Source: Spirodela intermedia (taxonomy: Eukaryota; Streptophyta; Magnoliopsida; Alismatales; Araceae). Taken from it: a stretch of DNA of 64,000 nt. Made by a program: the position numbers and the translations under genes. Every line of letters starts with the position of its first letter. Position 1 is the first letter of the stretch. Location of the stretch: positions 3,066,501-3,130,500 of the forward strand of contig LR746279.1 in NCBI GenBank assembly GCA_902729315.2, given 5' to 3'. Under the pieces are notes generated by a model, which saw only the letters and a list, made by a program, of their open reading frames with translations, made no database searches and was not told the DNA's origin. Positions 13,430 through 24,800 of the stretch are shown here, piece after piece.

Positions 13430-14959
13430 TTTCTTGTTCTTACGAGTTGATCGTCATCTTCCTTTTCTTCTGCCAGATGACGTACGAGACGGGGAGCCAG
13501 ATGGCGAAAGACGCCGTGGGGAGCATACGGACGCTGGCTACGTTCTCTGCGGAGGAGAAGGTGATGGAGCTCTACAGGAAGAAGTGCGAGGTTCCGCTGA
13601 ATGCAGGGATCCGGCAGGGCCTGATTTCCGGCAATGGCTTCGGGATCTCCTTCTTCCTCCTCTTCAGCGCATACGCCAGCATCCTCTACGCCGGCGCCAA
13701 GTTCGTCGAGGACGGCAGCATCACCTTCTCGGGCGTCTTCCGGGTGACCACCGATCTCAGCGGCGCCGCCGCCGAGCTTGAGGACCTGGGCCAGTTATCT
13801 GACAAGATCTTTTCTTTCTTACACTGGATGCGGCAGGTGTTCCTCGCCCTGGCCTTCGCGGGGATCGGGTTCTCGCAATCGAGCGGCATGGCTCCCGACT
13901 CGAGCAAGGCGAGGTCGGCCACCGCCTCCGTCTTCGGCATTCTCGACCGCAAGTCCAAGATCGACCCCAGCGATCTCTCTGGGAAGACGCTGGACGTGGA
14001 GGGGAAGATCCAGTTCCGGCATGTCAGCTTCTGGTACCCCACGAGGCCCGAGGTTCAGATCTTCCAGGATCTCTGCCTGACCATCCACGCCGGCACGGTA
14101 CGCCCGCCTCATTAATCTTAACCTCAGGAAGAAGTGGAGCTCTCCTCGTTTCGACCGTCATATTTGAGGTGGTGATTCTCTTCTCTTCGGCCTGCGCAGA
14201 CGGTGGCGCTGGTGGGGGAGAGCGGCTGCGGGAAGTCCACGGCGATCGCGCTGCTGCAGAGGTTTTACGACCCCCACGCGAGGCAGATCCTCCTGGACGG
14301 AGAGGACATTCGGAGCTTCCAGCTGCGGTGGTTTCGGCAGCAGATGGGCTCGGTAAGCCAGGAGCCCGTCCTCTTAAACGACTCCATCCGCGCCAACATC
14401 GCCTACGGCAAGGACGACGGCGCCTCCGAGGCGGAGATCATCGCCGCCGCCGAGGCCGCCAACGCTCACAGGTTCATCAGCAGCCTCCAGCAGGTGGGTC
14501 CCTGCCCCCATCCTCCTCTTCCTCCACCGTCTCTGTTGGAAGGGCTGCTGCCTTCCTTCTCTGAAGATTCTCCTTTCATCTTTCTCCCTGGACGATCTCT
14601 TGCAGGTGTACGAGACGGTGGTGGGGAAGCGGGGGATCCAGCTTTCGGGGGGACAAAAGCAGAGGGTTGCCATCGCCCGGGCTATCGTGAAGGATCCGAG
14701 GATCCTGCTGCTGGACGAGGCCACCAGCGCCCTCGACGCCGAGTCCGAGCGAGTCGTCCAGGACGCGCTTGACCGGGTCATGGTCAACCGGACGGTCGTC
14801 TTCGTCGCCCACCGGCTGTCCACCATCAAAGGCGCCGACCTCATCGTCGTCGTCAAGAACGGGGCCGTCGTCGAGAAGGGCCGCCACGAGACCCTCATCA
14901 ACATCGAGGACGGCGCATACGCCTCCCTGGTGGAGCTCCAATCTAGGGTTCCTTCCTAG
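12299..14959 (+). pseudogene. ABCB: ABCB-type (P-glycoprotein/MDR) ABC transporter pseudogene, 5'-truncated
   Basis: Plant ABCB proteins are plasma-membrane exporters, several of them of auxin, with two TMD-NBD halves. Only the end of NBD1, the linker, TMD2 and NBD2 remain. The NBD1 end (12,299-12,430) reads [11 protein letters not shown] after an in-frame TAG. The linker (12,485-12,700) changes frame near 12,620. TMD2 begins with LAAMNKPEIPVLLLGAIS and is stopped by TAG at 13,281, where the family has WQL or WEL. Good introns follow at 13,377-13,476, 13,744-13,836, 14,098-14,199 and 14,494-14,605. NBD2 is intact: Walker [11 protein letters not shown]-loop VSQEPV, signature LSGGQ, Walker [13 protein letters not shown] and H-loop AHRLST, then a stop at 14,957-14,959. 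It is closest in memory to the ABCB4/11/21 group. Truncation coincides with the copia element upstream, which fits an insertion followed by decay. Confidence 0.92.
13386..13429 (+). repeat. (ATC)n microsatellite in ABCB intron
   Basis: About 15 uninterrupted ATC units fill the middle of the intron at 13,377-13,476. The intron borders remain GT and AG. Confidence 0.95.
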
Positions 14960-15084
14960 AGTCAACGGTCTCCCTCCACTCCCCTCCTAGTCTTTTTCCT
15001 GTAATAGGAGATGGATACGTCTCCGAAGTTGACTTATGTTTAGTTGACCTTTCGTGGAGAGGAATTATCGTGTGGATATGGATG

Positions 15085-15090
15085 AATAAA
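15085..15090 (+). terminator. possible poly(A) signal of the ABCB remnant
   Basis: AATAAA lies 126 bases after the ABCB stop codon. Position fits a plant 3' end, but the host gene is a pseudogene. Confidence 0.4.
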
Positions 15091-16039
15091 CATAAGTGGT
15101 GGACGTAGGCCAGTGTGTACATTGAAAGATCCAGGTAGAAGATCGGGCACGGAGCAGACGACCTGCCGAGAGATGTACGTCTCGAGCTCGCTGGACATCT
15201 CCGAGAGCTTCAGATCGAAGCTGCTCCGGTACCTTTCCTGCTTCTGGGAGGGGGATCCAAAGAACCTACTCCTTGGGCTTAAGAACTTGCCGCATGGGGA
15301 ACCCGGGAAACCAGCAGGGCATGGGGACGACCGCGGCGACCACCGTGAAGACCATGGCTCTGCTTCTCTCTAGGCTCAGCGAGGGGCCTTCATCTCCGAC
15401 GGCAGCAACTTCTGCGCGGATAGCGGTGTCTCCGGTGTCTTCTCTCTGTTCATTCTCTCTCTTGCTTTCTCGGCGGCAGCTTGCGCCTTGTCCCTGCTCA
15501 ACTTTATCAGCTTCCATGGGTCAATGCTGAAATCTGAGGTCCTCTCCGGATTGGTTCATCCGTCTACTCTTAGCCCTCATCGTTGGCCCATCCTGGAACG
15601 AGAAGCGGCGTTCTCTCGGTTATGGTTGACTGGATTCGGTGTAGGAAATAGATAAAAGTAGAGAGCCTGACTGACCTGTTTGGCCTTGCGCTCTTCGTAC
15701 AGGAATCGAGATGCCAGAGAAGGTCTGTCCGCCATGTCGAAGTCAACTCTATCATCATCGTCGTCGTAAAAGAAGGAATCGAGGTCGTCAAAGGAATTCG
15801 CGAGATGACTTTGCAGCCTCATGGCCGGTATGTAGTCGTACGTCCTCGTTCCCTTCATCCCCAAAGAGTCAATATGGTGGATACCTGCATAACGACCACA
15901 TTCCCCTACACAAGCGGTCAAAAGCACGCACTCGTCAACACCAAGACACATCCTCAGAATGTGCCCAGTCGTCGCCCTCGGCGTGTGCCCAGCCACCGTC
16001 TCCCATTATAGAAGATAATGGGTTGACCATGACTCACGA

Positions 16040-16430
16040 TAGGAACAGCCAGGAAGCACTGCAGGAGTGAGAGACCATCGTTCACTGAAGGATAATTCTT
16101 CTTCCTCTCTCTCTCGCTCAGCACTGTGCTCTCTCTCTCTCTCATTGTCAGTCGAGTCTTGTAGCACTGTATCGAGTCTCTTTGTTATTTCTATCTCTTT
16201 CCGGAGTCCTCATTAAATAGCGTCTTGTAGTGGTGTCCTTCATCTCGTGAGACCACGAGAGAGTTAGTGTCTGCGTCAGCAGTCGTCAAGTAGTACTGTA
16301 GCTTGATAACACTAATACACGTCTCTCTTTTCTCTATATATTTATTAATTCTTTATCTTTCCTATCATTACCTCCACTATGCACCGGGGCTCTACCATAA
16401 TACCGAGCATCATGAGACAATCAGACAGTA
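16040..16430. repeat. repeat-like insert in DHHC pseudogene
   Basis: This CT-rich stretch resembles 24,340-24,760 on the same strand. Shared pieces are 'CACTGTG(C/T)TCTCTCTC', 'GTCGAGTC'/'ATCGAGTC' and the preceding 'GAGTG(A/T)GAGACC'. It interrupts the exon order of the DHHC pseudogene. It could be LTR or TRIM sequence, but I see no terminal duplication. Confidence 0.4.
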
Positions 16431-16758
16431 TTAATTACGTTTCGGGAATCATTGACTGGAGTTCCAGACAGAAAAGGACGGGGAACAAACGTTGATTTTG
16501 ACTTTTTGTCTTGATCATGAACTCTTGTCGGATACTAGCCGAAAACAGCACCTTTTAGATGAGAACAACGTGGAAGAAGAACTGCCCTACCGCCGCCGTC
16601 ATATACGCCGTCAGGGGAACCAGTATTGCCTGCGTTTCATTGGAGCTTTGTGACCTTCCGATCAAGAGCTCCTACGCAGGTTAAGTCACGAGGATCCTCA
16701 GAGCATCCATAATTACTGAGATGGCAGCCAGGACGCCCCCAACGTAGAGAGAGTGAAG

Positions 16759-16763
<5 letters not shown>

Positions 16764-16817
<54 letters not shown>
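16764..16817. repeat. (GA)n microsatellite
   Basis: An almost pure GA tract lies in a DHHC pseudogene intron. It creates Ser-Leu repeat frames on the minus strand that are not genes. Confidence 0.95.
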
Positions 16818-16929
16818 TGATACCATGAGGACCAGAACCATTAGGACAGAGAAGTAGTTCTTTCCCCCAACGTAGTTGTTCAGCCACTGAAAAAAGATGA
16901 ATCCATCAACATTGGGCAACGAAAGTAAG

Positions 16930-18224
16930 TCATTCGATACTTAATTGAATCATTCACATTTCCTTTCTGATGAGCAACGAAGAGATTAACCCCCGGAGCA
17001 TGACCTCCATTGGGGATGACTTTTAGCCTATACAAAGGAGCAGATGTATAACTCTCTTCCGGGAAGAGACGGATATGAAAATACTCTACCTAGCTTTTCC
17101 ATTTGTTCTTGAAAATGTATGAATTTGACCTAACGTTTCCATTTTTCTTCTTTTTTGTTGTGCGCCTGTTCTTAGTGGTTCTCTCTACCTCTTGTCTCTC
17201 TTGTAAGGCACCTTGCAGGAGTCACGAAGGAGATTAGCCAAATAGAAGTTCTTGGAGAGAGACATGAAGCAAGAGGTTGGCTTGCTCTTAAAGAACAACA
17301 AAGGAAATCTGAACTAGATTGTCAATCGAAGAACATCAAGAGAGACCAATGGTTGGTCTGATCTATTAAGTTAGATAGAAGATGTGGAGAACTAAGAACT
17401 TGAAAATCATATTGGTTCAAATTTAGAAGTCAAGTGAATCAAATTTCTAAAATATCATTTATTTCTCAACTTAAAATTAGTTTGTTGTTGGTAGATTTTA
17501 TTTTCTATCACTTTAATCGCTTCAAAATCTTTAATAAGTGGTATCAATTTTTAAAGTGTGGGTGGAGAGAAAAATTTCTTAGTACTTCATTAAAATTTCA
17601 CTTTGAGATATTGGGTTGGTCTTCTAACTTTTGCCCATGCTTACAGAGGTTAAAATATATGTTTATTTAGAAAGAACTTTCTATGACTTGAAAATACAAT
17701 AAACTTAAAAAATTATGAATTTAAGGCCTTCCTTAGATTGTGAAATGGAGCTTGAACTGATTGAACTTCTAATCATAACTTTGGTAAACTTTGATTAAGA
17801 ACTTTAATCTTGTATTCTTTATCATATGTCTTCTGTTTTCTTAGATCTATTGATATGAACTTAGATTTCTTAAAATTCAAGCAATCATCATATTACAGGG
17901 GCAAGAAGATTATTGTTTAAAGCATAAGAAATATAGGAATATGATAAGTACACATTTAATACTTTACTCATGCATTTTCACATGGTCGTTTATGAAGTGT
18001 ATCATTTTCTTATTTTCTACAAGGATGAGGGCAAGATAAATGAGAGGAGAAATATATGATTAATAGTTTTTGTAGGGGAGATGATTAATGGATAATCATT
18101 ATGCATGAGTATGAATATAGATTTATTTCTAATTTCATCATAGACTATTGAAGAATTACTGAACATAAAATAGTAAAATTGTAAAATTGACTTACTTGTT
18201 ATTTTTGTAGATTGAGACATAAAG
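16930..18224. other. gene-free AT-rich stretch
   Basis: No coding domain or clear repeat relation was seen here. Confidence 0.5.
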
Positions 18225-18575
18225 GGGATGTCTACAATAGGGCATATGATCCCAAAAGGGGACCCACTGCCAGCTTACCCCCTCATTCTTGATCATCTCT
18301 TCTTCTTCCCTTATTTCACATGGTTCTCTCCTACTGTGGAACTGGCCTCCTCTTCCCTTCTCCCTCGGCACCGCTTGCACACCATAGGCGGGCCAGCTCT
18401 TCCCTCCCTTCGCTTCTGACAGTGACAATGCTAGAAAACTATTGTGAATCTCCTCCCTTGGCACAACAAGAAGAGGATCAACCAAAGAAGCCCTTGTGTA
18501 AGGCTGTCATTCTCTCCCCATGTCTGTCAGAACAAGATGGAGAAGTTTATTTTTGTTTTGTTCCTTTTTAATTGT
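18225..18575 (+). other. GC-richer island with an unassigned 83-codon frame
   Basis: About 350 bases stand out from the AT-rich surroundings. A frame at 18,320-18,571 encodes 83 residues, ending in a short acidic and Pro-rich part (QQEEDQPKKP) before CKAVILSPC. I recognise no family and see no splice structure or promoter. It may be an exon relic captured from elsewhere. Confidence 0.25.
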
Positions 18576-18899
18576 TTGTAATTGAACTTGTAATTTTTGT
18601 TTAATGTAATTCATATTTTTTCACTTAGTGACCCTCCTCATTTTGGTGATTTGATCATTCAAATTTGCTAAACTATTTGAGGAATCCTTTCCATCAAACA
18701 TCCATAACTAGTTTATGTGGTGTTTGGTGAGACTTTGGGAGGATTTCTTCTCTCAACGTGCATTCAAGCTTCTTAAAAGATTTAGGAAATTCCACATTCA
18801 TCTAGTTGTTGCTGAATTTCAGAAAATAAAATGAATTAGAATTATATCATTAATTAATAGACATCAACCAATCACACAATTCTCCATGTGTTGGACTTG

Positions 18900-20060
18900 A
18901 AATCTAGTATATAATTGAAATACACATAATTGGTGTTGATTTATAAAGTTAAGATTTGAAGACTTTAATTAAGGACAACTAGAGTTCATCAATTTTCAAA
19001 CTCGTAAGCATGTTGCATATGTACACCCTCTAAAAACAACCCCATTCTTAGGTTCTACCTGATCAAACATTCTGATCACAAATGTTAATTGTCTATTTCA
19101 ATTCTTATAAAATTTTACCGAGAAATGATTCATCGTTCTAGGTGGTCAGAGTTGATGAAATTCTCATCTCCTTTAAATGATTAAAATAAAATTTAACCAC
19201 ATGTTTATGTTACAGAAATATGAAGTATAATAATTGTTTTTAAAGCTGTGTTAACATGAAAGGTATCGATTAATTAGATGAAGAGGATGTTCATGCAAAA
19301 TTGATTCTTGCTTTCCTCTTTGCATAAGAAAACTAGCTAAATGTTGAAGTCATTGCCACTTGGATATACCTAAAACCGTTTGGAAAGTTATTATTTTTAG
19401 AGAAATCGGATTCATAAACCTCTATTATTTTCCACATCATCCAACATTATATTTCGAAAATAGGTATAAAATTAAATATCTTAAAATATTTAGATATTCT
19501 CATTAGAAACTAATACATGATTTCATAGAAAATGTAACATCTATATCCTGAGCATAGCAGATTAGTCATCAAATAAGGACTTAATATCCTTAAAACATAC
19601 CTAATATTATCTATCTAGAGAAAATGGTGATTTAGGATTAAAACCTTATCCAAATTATCTCAAACAAAACCATCATCAAGTAACCATACCTAGTCACAAT
19701 TTGTGTGTCATACTTTGATGATATATAATATTTAAGAATATTTTCAAAATGTATTCATTAACATTGAGAAAGTTATAAAATGAGTCATCCAAATCTAATC
19801 TATTAAATAGATATCAAAATAAATCAAAAGTAATGATTTAACATCATAGCTCAAATTTTCATACTCATATTTTATTTATAGATTCTCACTTATTTGGATG
19901 TGTTAATCATTACTTTCTCATTGTGAAATATTTTATAAATACCAATAGTTCTTATACTAATATGAAAAATAATAACTTCATATTGTAAATTATACTAAAA
20001 TTTTAGAAACCAATATGAGTTCAAAAACCTTTCCTTGAATTCTTATTTTGCGTTTATATG
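18900..20060. repeat. LTR-like AT-rich repeat, pair of 28,680-30,010
   Basis: Both regions carry, in the same order and strand, 'CTCTCTAAAAATAA'-type blocks (19,028 and 28,867), TCTTGGGTTCTAC-like text and 'CATACTCATATTTTAT'-like text (19,860 and 29,820). Both end in 'AATATTAATAGTT'-like sequence and a Cys-free AT-rich tail. The second copy lies just upstream of a minus-strand copia gag, so this copy may be a solo LTR. Borders are approximate. Confidence 0.55.
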
Positions 20061-22384
20061 ATTAGTACTCTAAGTTCTTCCTCAATTTATTGCTTAAATT
20101 ACAGATCACATGTAAAATCATATTTACCTATTTATTAATTTATTTTTCAATGAGCCTAATACTAATGCTAAACCTATCTTATGTGTGTTAATAATCACAA
20201 AATAAGATTCATTTAATGCTCCAGAAATATTCCCATTTTTGGTTCTCACAAAATAATAACAAGTCTCATTAATGAATAAATTAGGATATCTAATTTTCAA
20301 AATATTTAATATGCTGATGATAATGTTTATGATGAAATATATTGATTTTAATATTTATTAACATTAAATTTCACCACAAGGTGTGTGGCAGAACTTCATT
20401 GTGAGACTTCTACATTTTCTCCCCCATTTTGTCATCGTCAATATGATAAGAAATATTCTTAGCTGCGTCAAGAATGATGGTTGATAAATGTGAAATTCTT
20501 TGCCCTCAAAATAGATATATTAATTAATGGGGATAAAATGATAGAGAAATCAGAGGAAGCGTGGTTGGATTGTGGATTTAAAGATGAAAAGTGCTTAGAA
20601 TTCTAAATCAAGAGGATTGGTCCATGTAAAATTATCTCTTCAAAGATAAAATTAGAGTCTTGGAGGAGACATGTTATCACCACTGTTTTAGGAAAAAATG
20701 ATTAAAGTTAAGATTATTATTTCATTTGGAGACTAATGAGACCAACTAGATTTATTATTTTGACTATGAGTAGATTGATAAACCATAAATGGATCAATAA
20801 TGATCAAATGAACGAGGAAGAAGAATTTTTGAAGAGATTTGAAAGATATTTTTTGTTGTCTTGAATGAATTTGATAGGTCAAAAAATATATTTTTGTTAG
20901 TAAAGTATTTGTGATTTCTTCACTTCATTTAAGAGCAAAGTTCAGACCATCATTTGGAATTCTTAGGACTAGCTAGTTTATGATAGATTTGACATCATAT
21001 TGTAATATGATATGGAGCCATATAGTTCTTGTAAGTAGGATGTAGACAGATTTATGAATATACCTTTGAGAAGAATGATTTCAAGATAAGGCTAGCTCTC
21101 AAAAGATAATAGATAAGCTTTTCAATAGCTCGACTTATATTTATAGATGGAAGTTGCTATACGAGTCAAACATTCGACATATTAGATTTGATCTTCAGGA
21201 TGGAAGATTTTCAAAACACAAAGTTATTAATGAGTATAACTAAGAGTTGACGTTTAAAATCAGGTTTTTCATTTGAAAAGGTGATCAGATGTTATTATTT
21301 TGATCAGAGTAATTAAGAATTACTTCTCTATCAATAGGGCTTTAAAATTGAATAAATTTAACTGAAACAAAGATACTATTGGCTCAGCCGTATTTATTCA
21401 TCTCTTTTTTCAAATGGATATTTAGGGTTGTTCATAGATCTTGAAACCAGATCAATATACCCAAGTAAAAAAAATTCAGATTTTTGTGGAAATAAGTTGT
21501 GAATTGAAATTTAGGCTTCAAATTCTCCATTTCATTGATCTTAAAAGTATATTTTAAAATCACAGCCCTATGATGCTTTAAAAATATATTCAAATTTCCT
21601 CTAAGCTCTACTTTCCCATTTATGCATATTAGTACTAATCACTTTTTTTTTCTTGCTAGACAGTTTTAGTCTAATGATTTATCACAGATCATCTGTTTAA
21701 AAATATTTCATCTTATTATAAACAATAAATACTCAATCATCACTTAGTTCATCTAGAAAACACTCATCAGTAGGTAAGAATTTCTATTTATTTTGGACTA
21801 ATTTCTGAACCCAAATAGGTTTGTAATTCAGGTTATAAGATCAGTTTCATTATATAACTCTTTTTTGCTACACTTTGTGATTGTCTTTTAAGGCTAATGA
21901 ATCTTTCTTTACTCAAAGATAGTAAAAATATTGACTGAAGTCACACTATTCATTTTATGTATGCAAGTAACTATTGAAAACACAAAAAATCCAGCAAATA
22001 TGACTATTTAAGAAATGATGAACATAGTTACATTTTAATAAATAAGAGAGAAATTTAAATTCAAAGAGAAAAGGTAAGGCAGTGTTACTAACATAATAAA
22101 CACAAAAAATCAATGAAGAACCATTAAAAAAAGATATTGAGTAGAAATTATGTGCCTTTACAGAAGCAAGCAAATGCTTTCATGGTGAGAAAAATGTAAT
22201 AACTTTGAACTCGAGATTAACATAGACATTACAAAAAAAAATTAGAACCATAAGCTTTAAGGTTTCAATTTAGCTCTTCTAGATACTATTCAGTTCAGAG
22301 TGGTAGAAGTCTTATCTATCACTCCCTAGCAATTATTTGGGACACATGTATGGTTTTCAAGTTGTGAATCTAGAATATTGAGGC
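20061..22384. other. gene-free AT-rich stretch
   Basis: No gene or convincing domain was found on either strand. The sequence is uniform AT-rich DNA and probably old repeat. Confidence 0.5.
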
Positions 22385-23960
22385 AGCACTTGATTATTAG
22401 TGTTGGTCTATCAATAATAACAAAAAGATAGATAGTTATTGAATTATTTCATAAGAAGATTCCCTCGTGTCTTCATAAGCAGTACAGATCTAATTACCTC
22501 GATGTGACAATGTTTCTATTGTAGGACAATGAAAATTACAAAGTTGGTTTCAATGCCGTTAAATTTTCATTTTGGCTCAATTTTTCATGATTAACAAACT
22601 AGATAGATTTGTAACAATTAGCATGATAAGCTGGCTGAGAATTTACCATTAAGAAATACCAAGTTTACAGTGTTAATTGGGACTTTTTCTTGCCTTGACA
22701 AAATCGTTCACATGGACTGTTACAATATTAGAGACAAACGGCATGATTTTTTTTTGCATATTCAAGGTGGTTGATATTATTGTAGAACTAGCGAGAAGAA
22801 TCAAAACTTGAGTTGATTGAGTCAAGAAGCATTAAGATTGATTTTCCAATGGCTACTAGTAGAGCATGGATCTCAATCTCAGCTATAATAACGATTGTGT
22901 CATGACTTAGAGGCTTGGTCACAATAAAGTCGAACATAATCTTGACCATAATGATTGCTTCAACTTAAAATGACAAAAAATTAGGATGCCAACAATAGGA
23001 AACTAACAATGTGAAAAATAGATCTTTTAATCGATATAATTCATAAAAATGGGGGCAGCTATTGTGGCAATGACAAGTTAGTAATTGGCACCAACCAAAT
23101 GCCAATGGTCTGATGACAATGGGTGGTTGAGATTACTCAACGATGGGGTCTGACCTGGTGATCAACCACCCTCAACTAGCCATCCAATAACATGATTCTT
23201 GAAAAAGCAGCCACTTTGAGTTGGTGGCAAACTTGAAGAACAAGATGAGTCAAATGTGTGGACCCAAATTTATCTTCATTCTGTCAAGATGTGTAGAGGG
23301 AGCGCTAGAGAGAGAGAGAGAGAGAGGATCATACTTTTGACACGCCCACTGATCCGTCAACAAAACCTCCAAAACGGAGAATGCAGTGAGAAATCCTCCA
23401 AAACGGAGGTGAGAGAAAGTATAGGCGTTAAATATTTTAGTGAGAAGATCCCTCATAGATTATATTTTCAAGAGAGAGAAATCATGACGGCTATAACACA
23501 GCGGAGCTGGTATTGTCAAAAAGCAGGGGCAGGGCATGTGAAAACAAGAAACCCTGAACAACTCGTCGGTGAGCTGCCATCCGAAGACTACAGCCCACCT
23601 GCTTTTGGAAACAGCGTGCGACCATGTCATTTATGAGCTCAAGTGATTTTCCTACGCGGGTCTCCTGAGATCGTCGCCCCTCAATGGACCATGCAACAGT
23701 TTTTAGCGGTATAAAAGTAAGTTAAAAAATCTGCAAGGCCTAAGCCCAAGATATCACACTTTGATCACAATACGGAGACGCAGAGAGAGAAAGAAACAGA
23801 GACAGAGACACAGAGAGAGAGAGGATTTAACCGCTTACAACTTCGAAACCGAGGAAAATGTAAATACCCAAAAACATTTCAAACAAATCAGAAGACGCCA
23901 TCAGCCAACTTTATCAGCGAAAAGACAAGAAATGGAGACTATGTGTGCTGAAATAGATTG
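22385..23960. repeat. dispersed segment, pair of 7,690-8,350, with GA tracts
   Basis: This is the longer partner of 7,690-8,350; about 700 bases (22,500-23,220) have no counterpart there. A direct repeat CCTCCAAAACGGAG occurs near 23,366 and 23,395. GA-rich tracts lie at about 23,311-23,328 and 23,775-23,823. No protein family was recognised. Confidence 0.55.
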
Positions 23961-23999
23961 TAGAAGGACACTTCCGTTCAACTAAGGGGGTTTCAAGGA

Positions 24000-24800
24000 A
24001 AGTACCGAAGTTTGGACCGAAACTAGGGACAGCCAAGAACAGCCAAGGCTTTTGTGGTCCCACATCTGTTCATCCGCCGTGGATCCCTTGCCAGCTGTTG
24101 AACAGTAGTGTGGGGCCTTGATGGGCCTCTGGCATTCCGCCACGTTCCACGTAAGCAGCGGTCGTCAACGTTCCATGTTCCACGTCCATCCCTCACCGGC
24201 GCCCTCGTCTTCCGCCACGATCCCTCTCGCACAAGGAACCACCTGAAGACGTACGTGGGAGATCGTGAGCTGAGAGGATAACAGCTCCCTTCTTCTCCCC
24301 TATTTAATGCAGATCGAGTGGTAGGAGTGGGGAGTGGTAAGTGCCCAGGAGTGTGAGACCGCTCGAAGTGGCAATGTACTCTCCCTCAGTCGGATTATCG
24401 TTCTCCCGAACGATAATCTCTCTCTCCAAGCACTGTGTTCTCTCTCCCTTGTGTCGGTCGGGTCACTACAGCTTCTGTTTAATCGAGTCTTCTTGAGTCT
24501 AGACTGTCGTTGAGTCCCTCGTTCTCCCTTCGTCATGAGTCATGGGTGAGGCTGGGCGTCAAGCGACGTTCTTTGTCACCGTAGCTGTCTGAGTTCTACA
24601 TTTAATATTCAGTTGTTTCTCTCGTTGTCACGGTTACTATTCACCTCTCCCTCCCTCTCACACTCTCGTATCATCATTACTAGGCACTGTTCACTCTCTC
24701 GCGCGGGGTCCTGACGTCATCATAGTTGTGGCTTGTTGTCCAGCAACAGAGATCTCTCACCGTCAATAATGACCTCACCGACATATTGCAACATCATGCG
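24000..24800. repeat. GC-richer repeat-like block related to 16,040-16,430
   Basis: The second half (24,340-24,760) resembles the insert in the DHHC pseudogene. A perfect hairpin with 11-base arms and a TCCC loop lies at 24,393-24,418. I recognise no coding sequence. It could be a decayed LTR with a CT-rich leader. Confidence 0.4.

Larger units (their letters stand above)
15119..16920 (-). pseudogene. DHHC-type protein S-acyltransferase pseudogene (3' half)
   Basis: Intact members attach palmitate to cysteines of membrane-associated proteins through a DHHC active site. On the minus strand, 16,920-16,830 reads VDGF, four odd residues, then WLNNYVGGKNYFSVLM. The DHHC residues are gone and the NNCVG Cys is Tyr. 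Around 16,630-16,560 a TM helix reads TAAVGQFFFHVVLI followed by a stop. Around 15,885-15,690 the next exon reads MKGTRTYDYIPAMR and an acidic stretch. The C-terminal exon (about 15,525-15,119) reads IDPWKLIKLSRDKAQ and, after frame breaks, FDLKLSEMSSELETYISRQ. That tail is characteristic of the large plant acyltransferases of the PAT18-22 kind. Upstream exons are not found. A repeat-like insert (about 16,040-16,430) separates the TM and TYDYI exons. It is convergent with the ABCB remnant. Confidence 0.85.

Noticed and set aside
13305-13781. Ile-rich and Arg-rich frame across the ABCB intron
   Set aside because: It translates the ATC microsatellite and a wrong frame of the next exon.
16681-16919. 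Ser-Leu repeat proteins on the minus strand
   Set aside because: Produced by the GA microsatellite; only the short WLNNYVGGKNY exon within them is meaningful.
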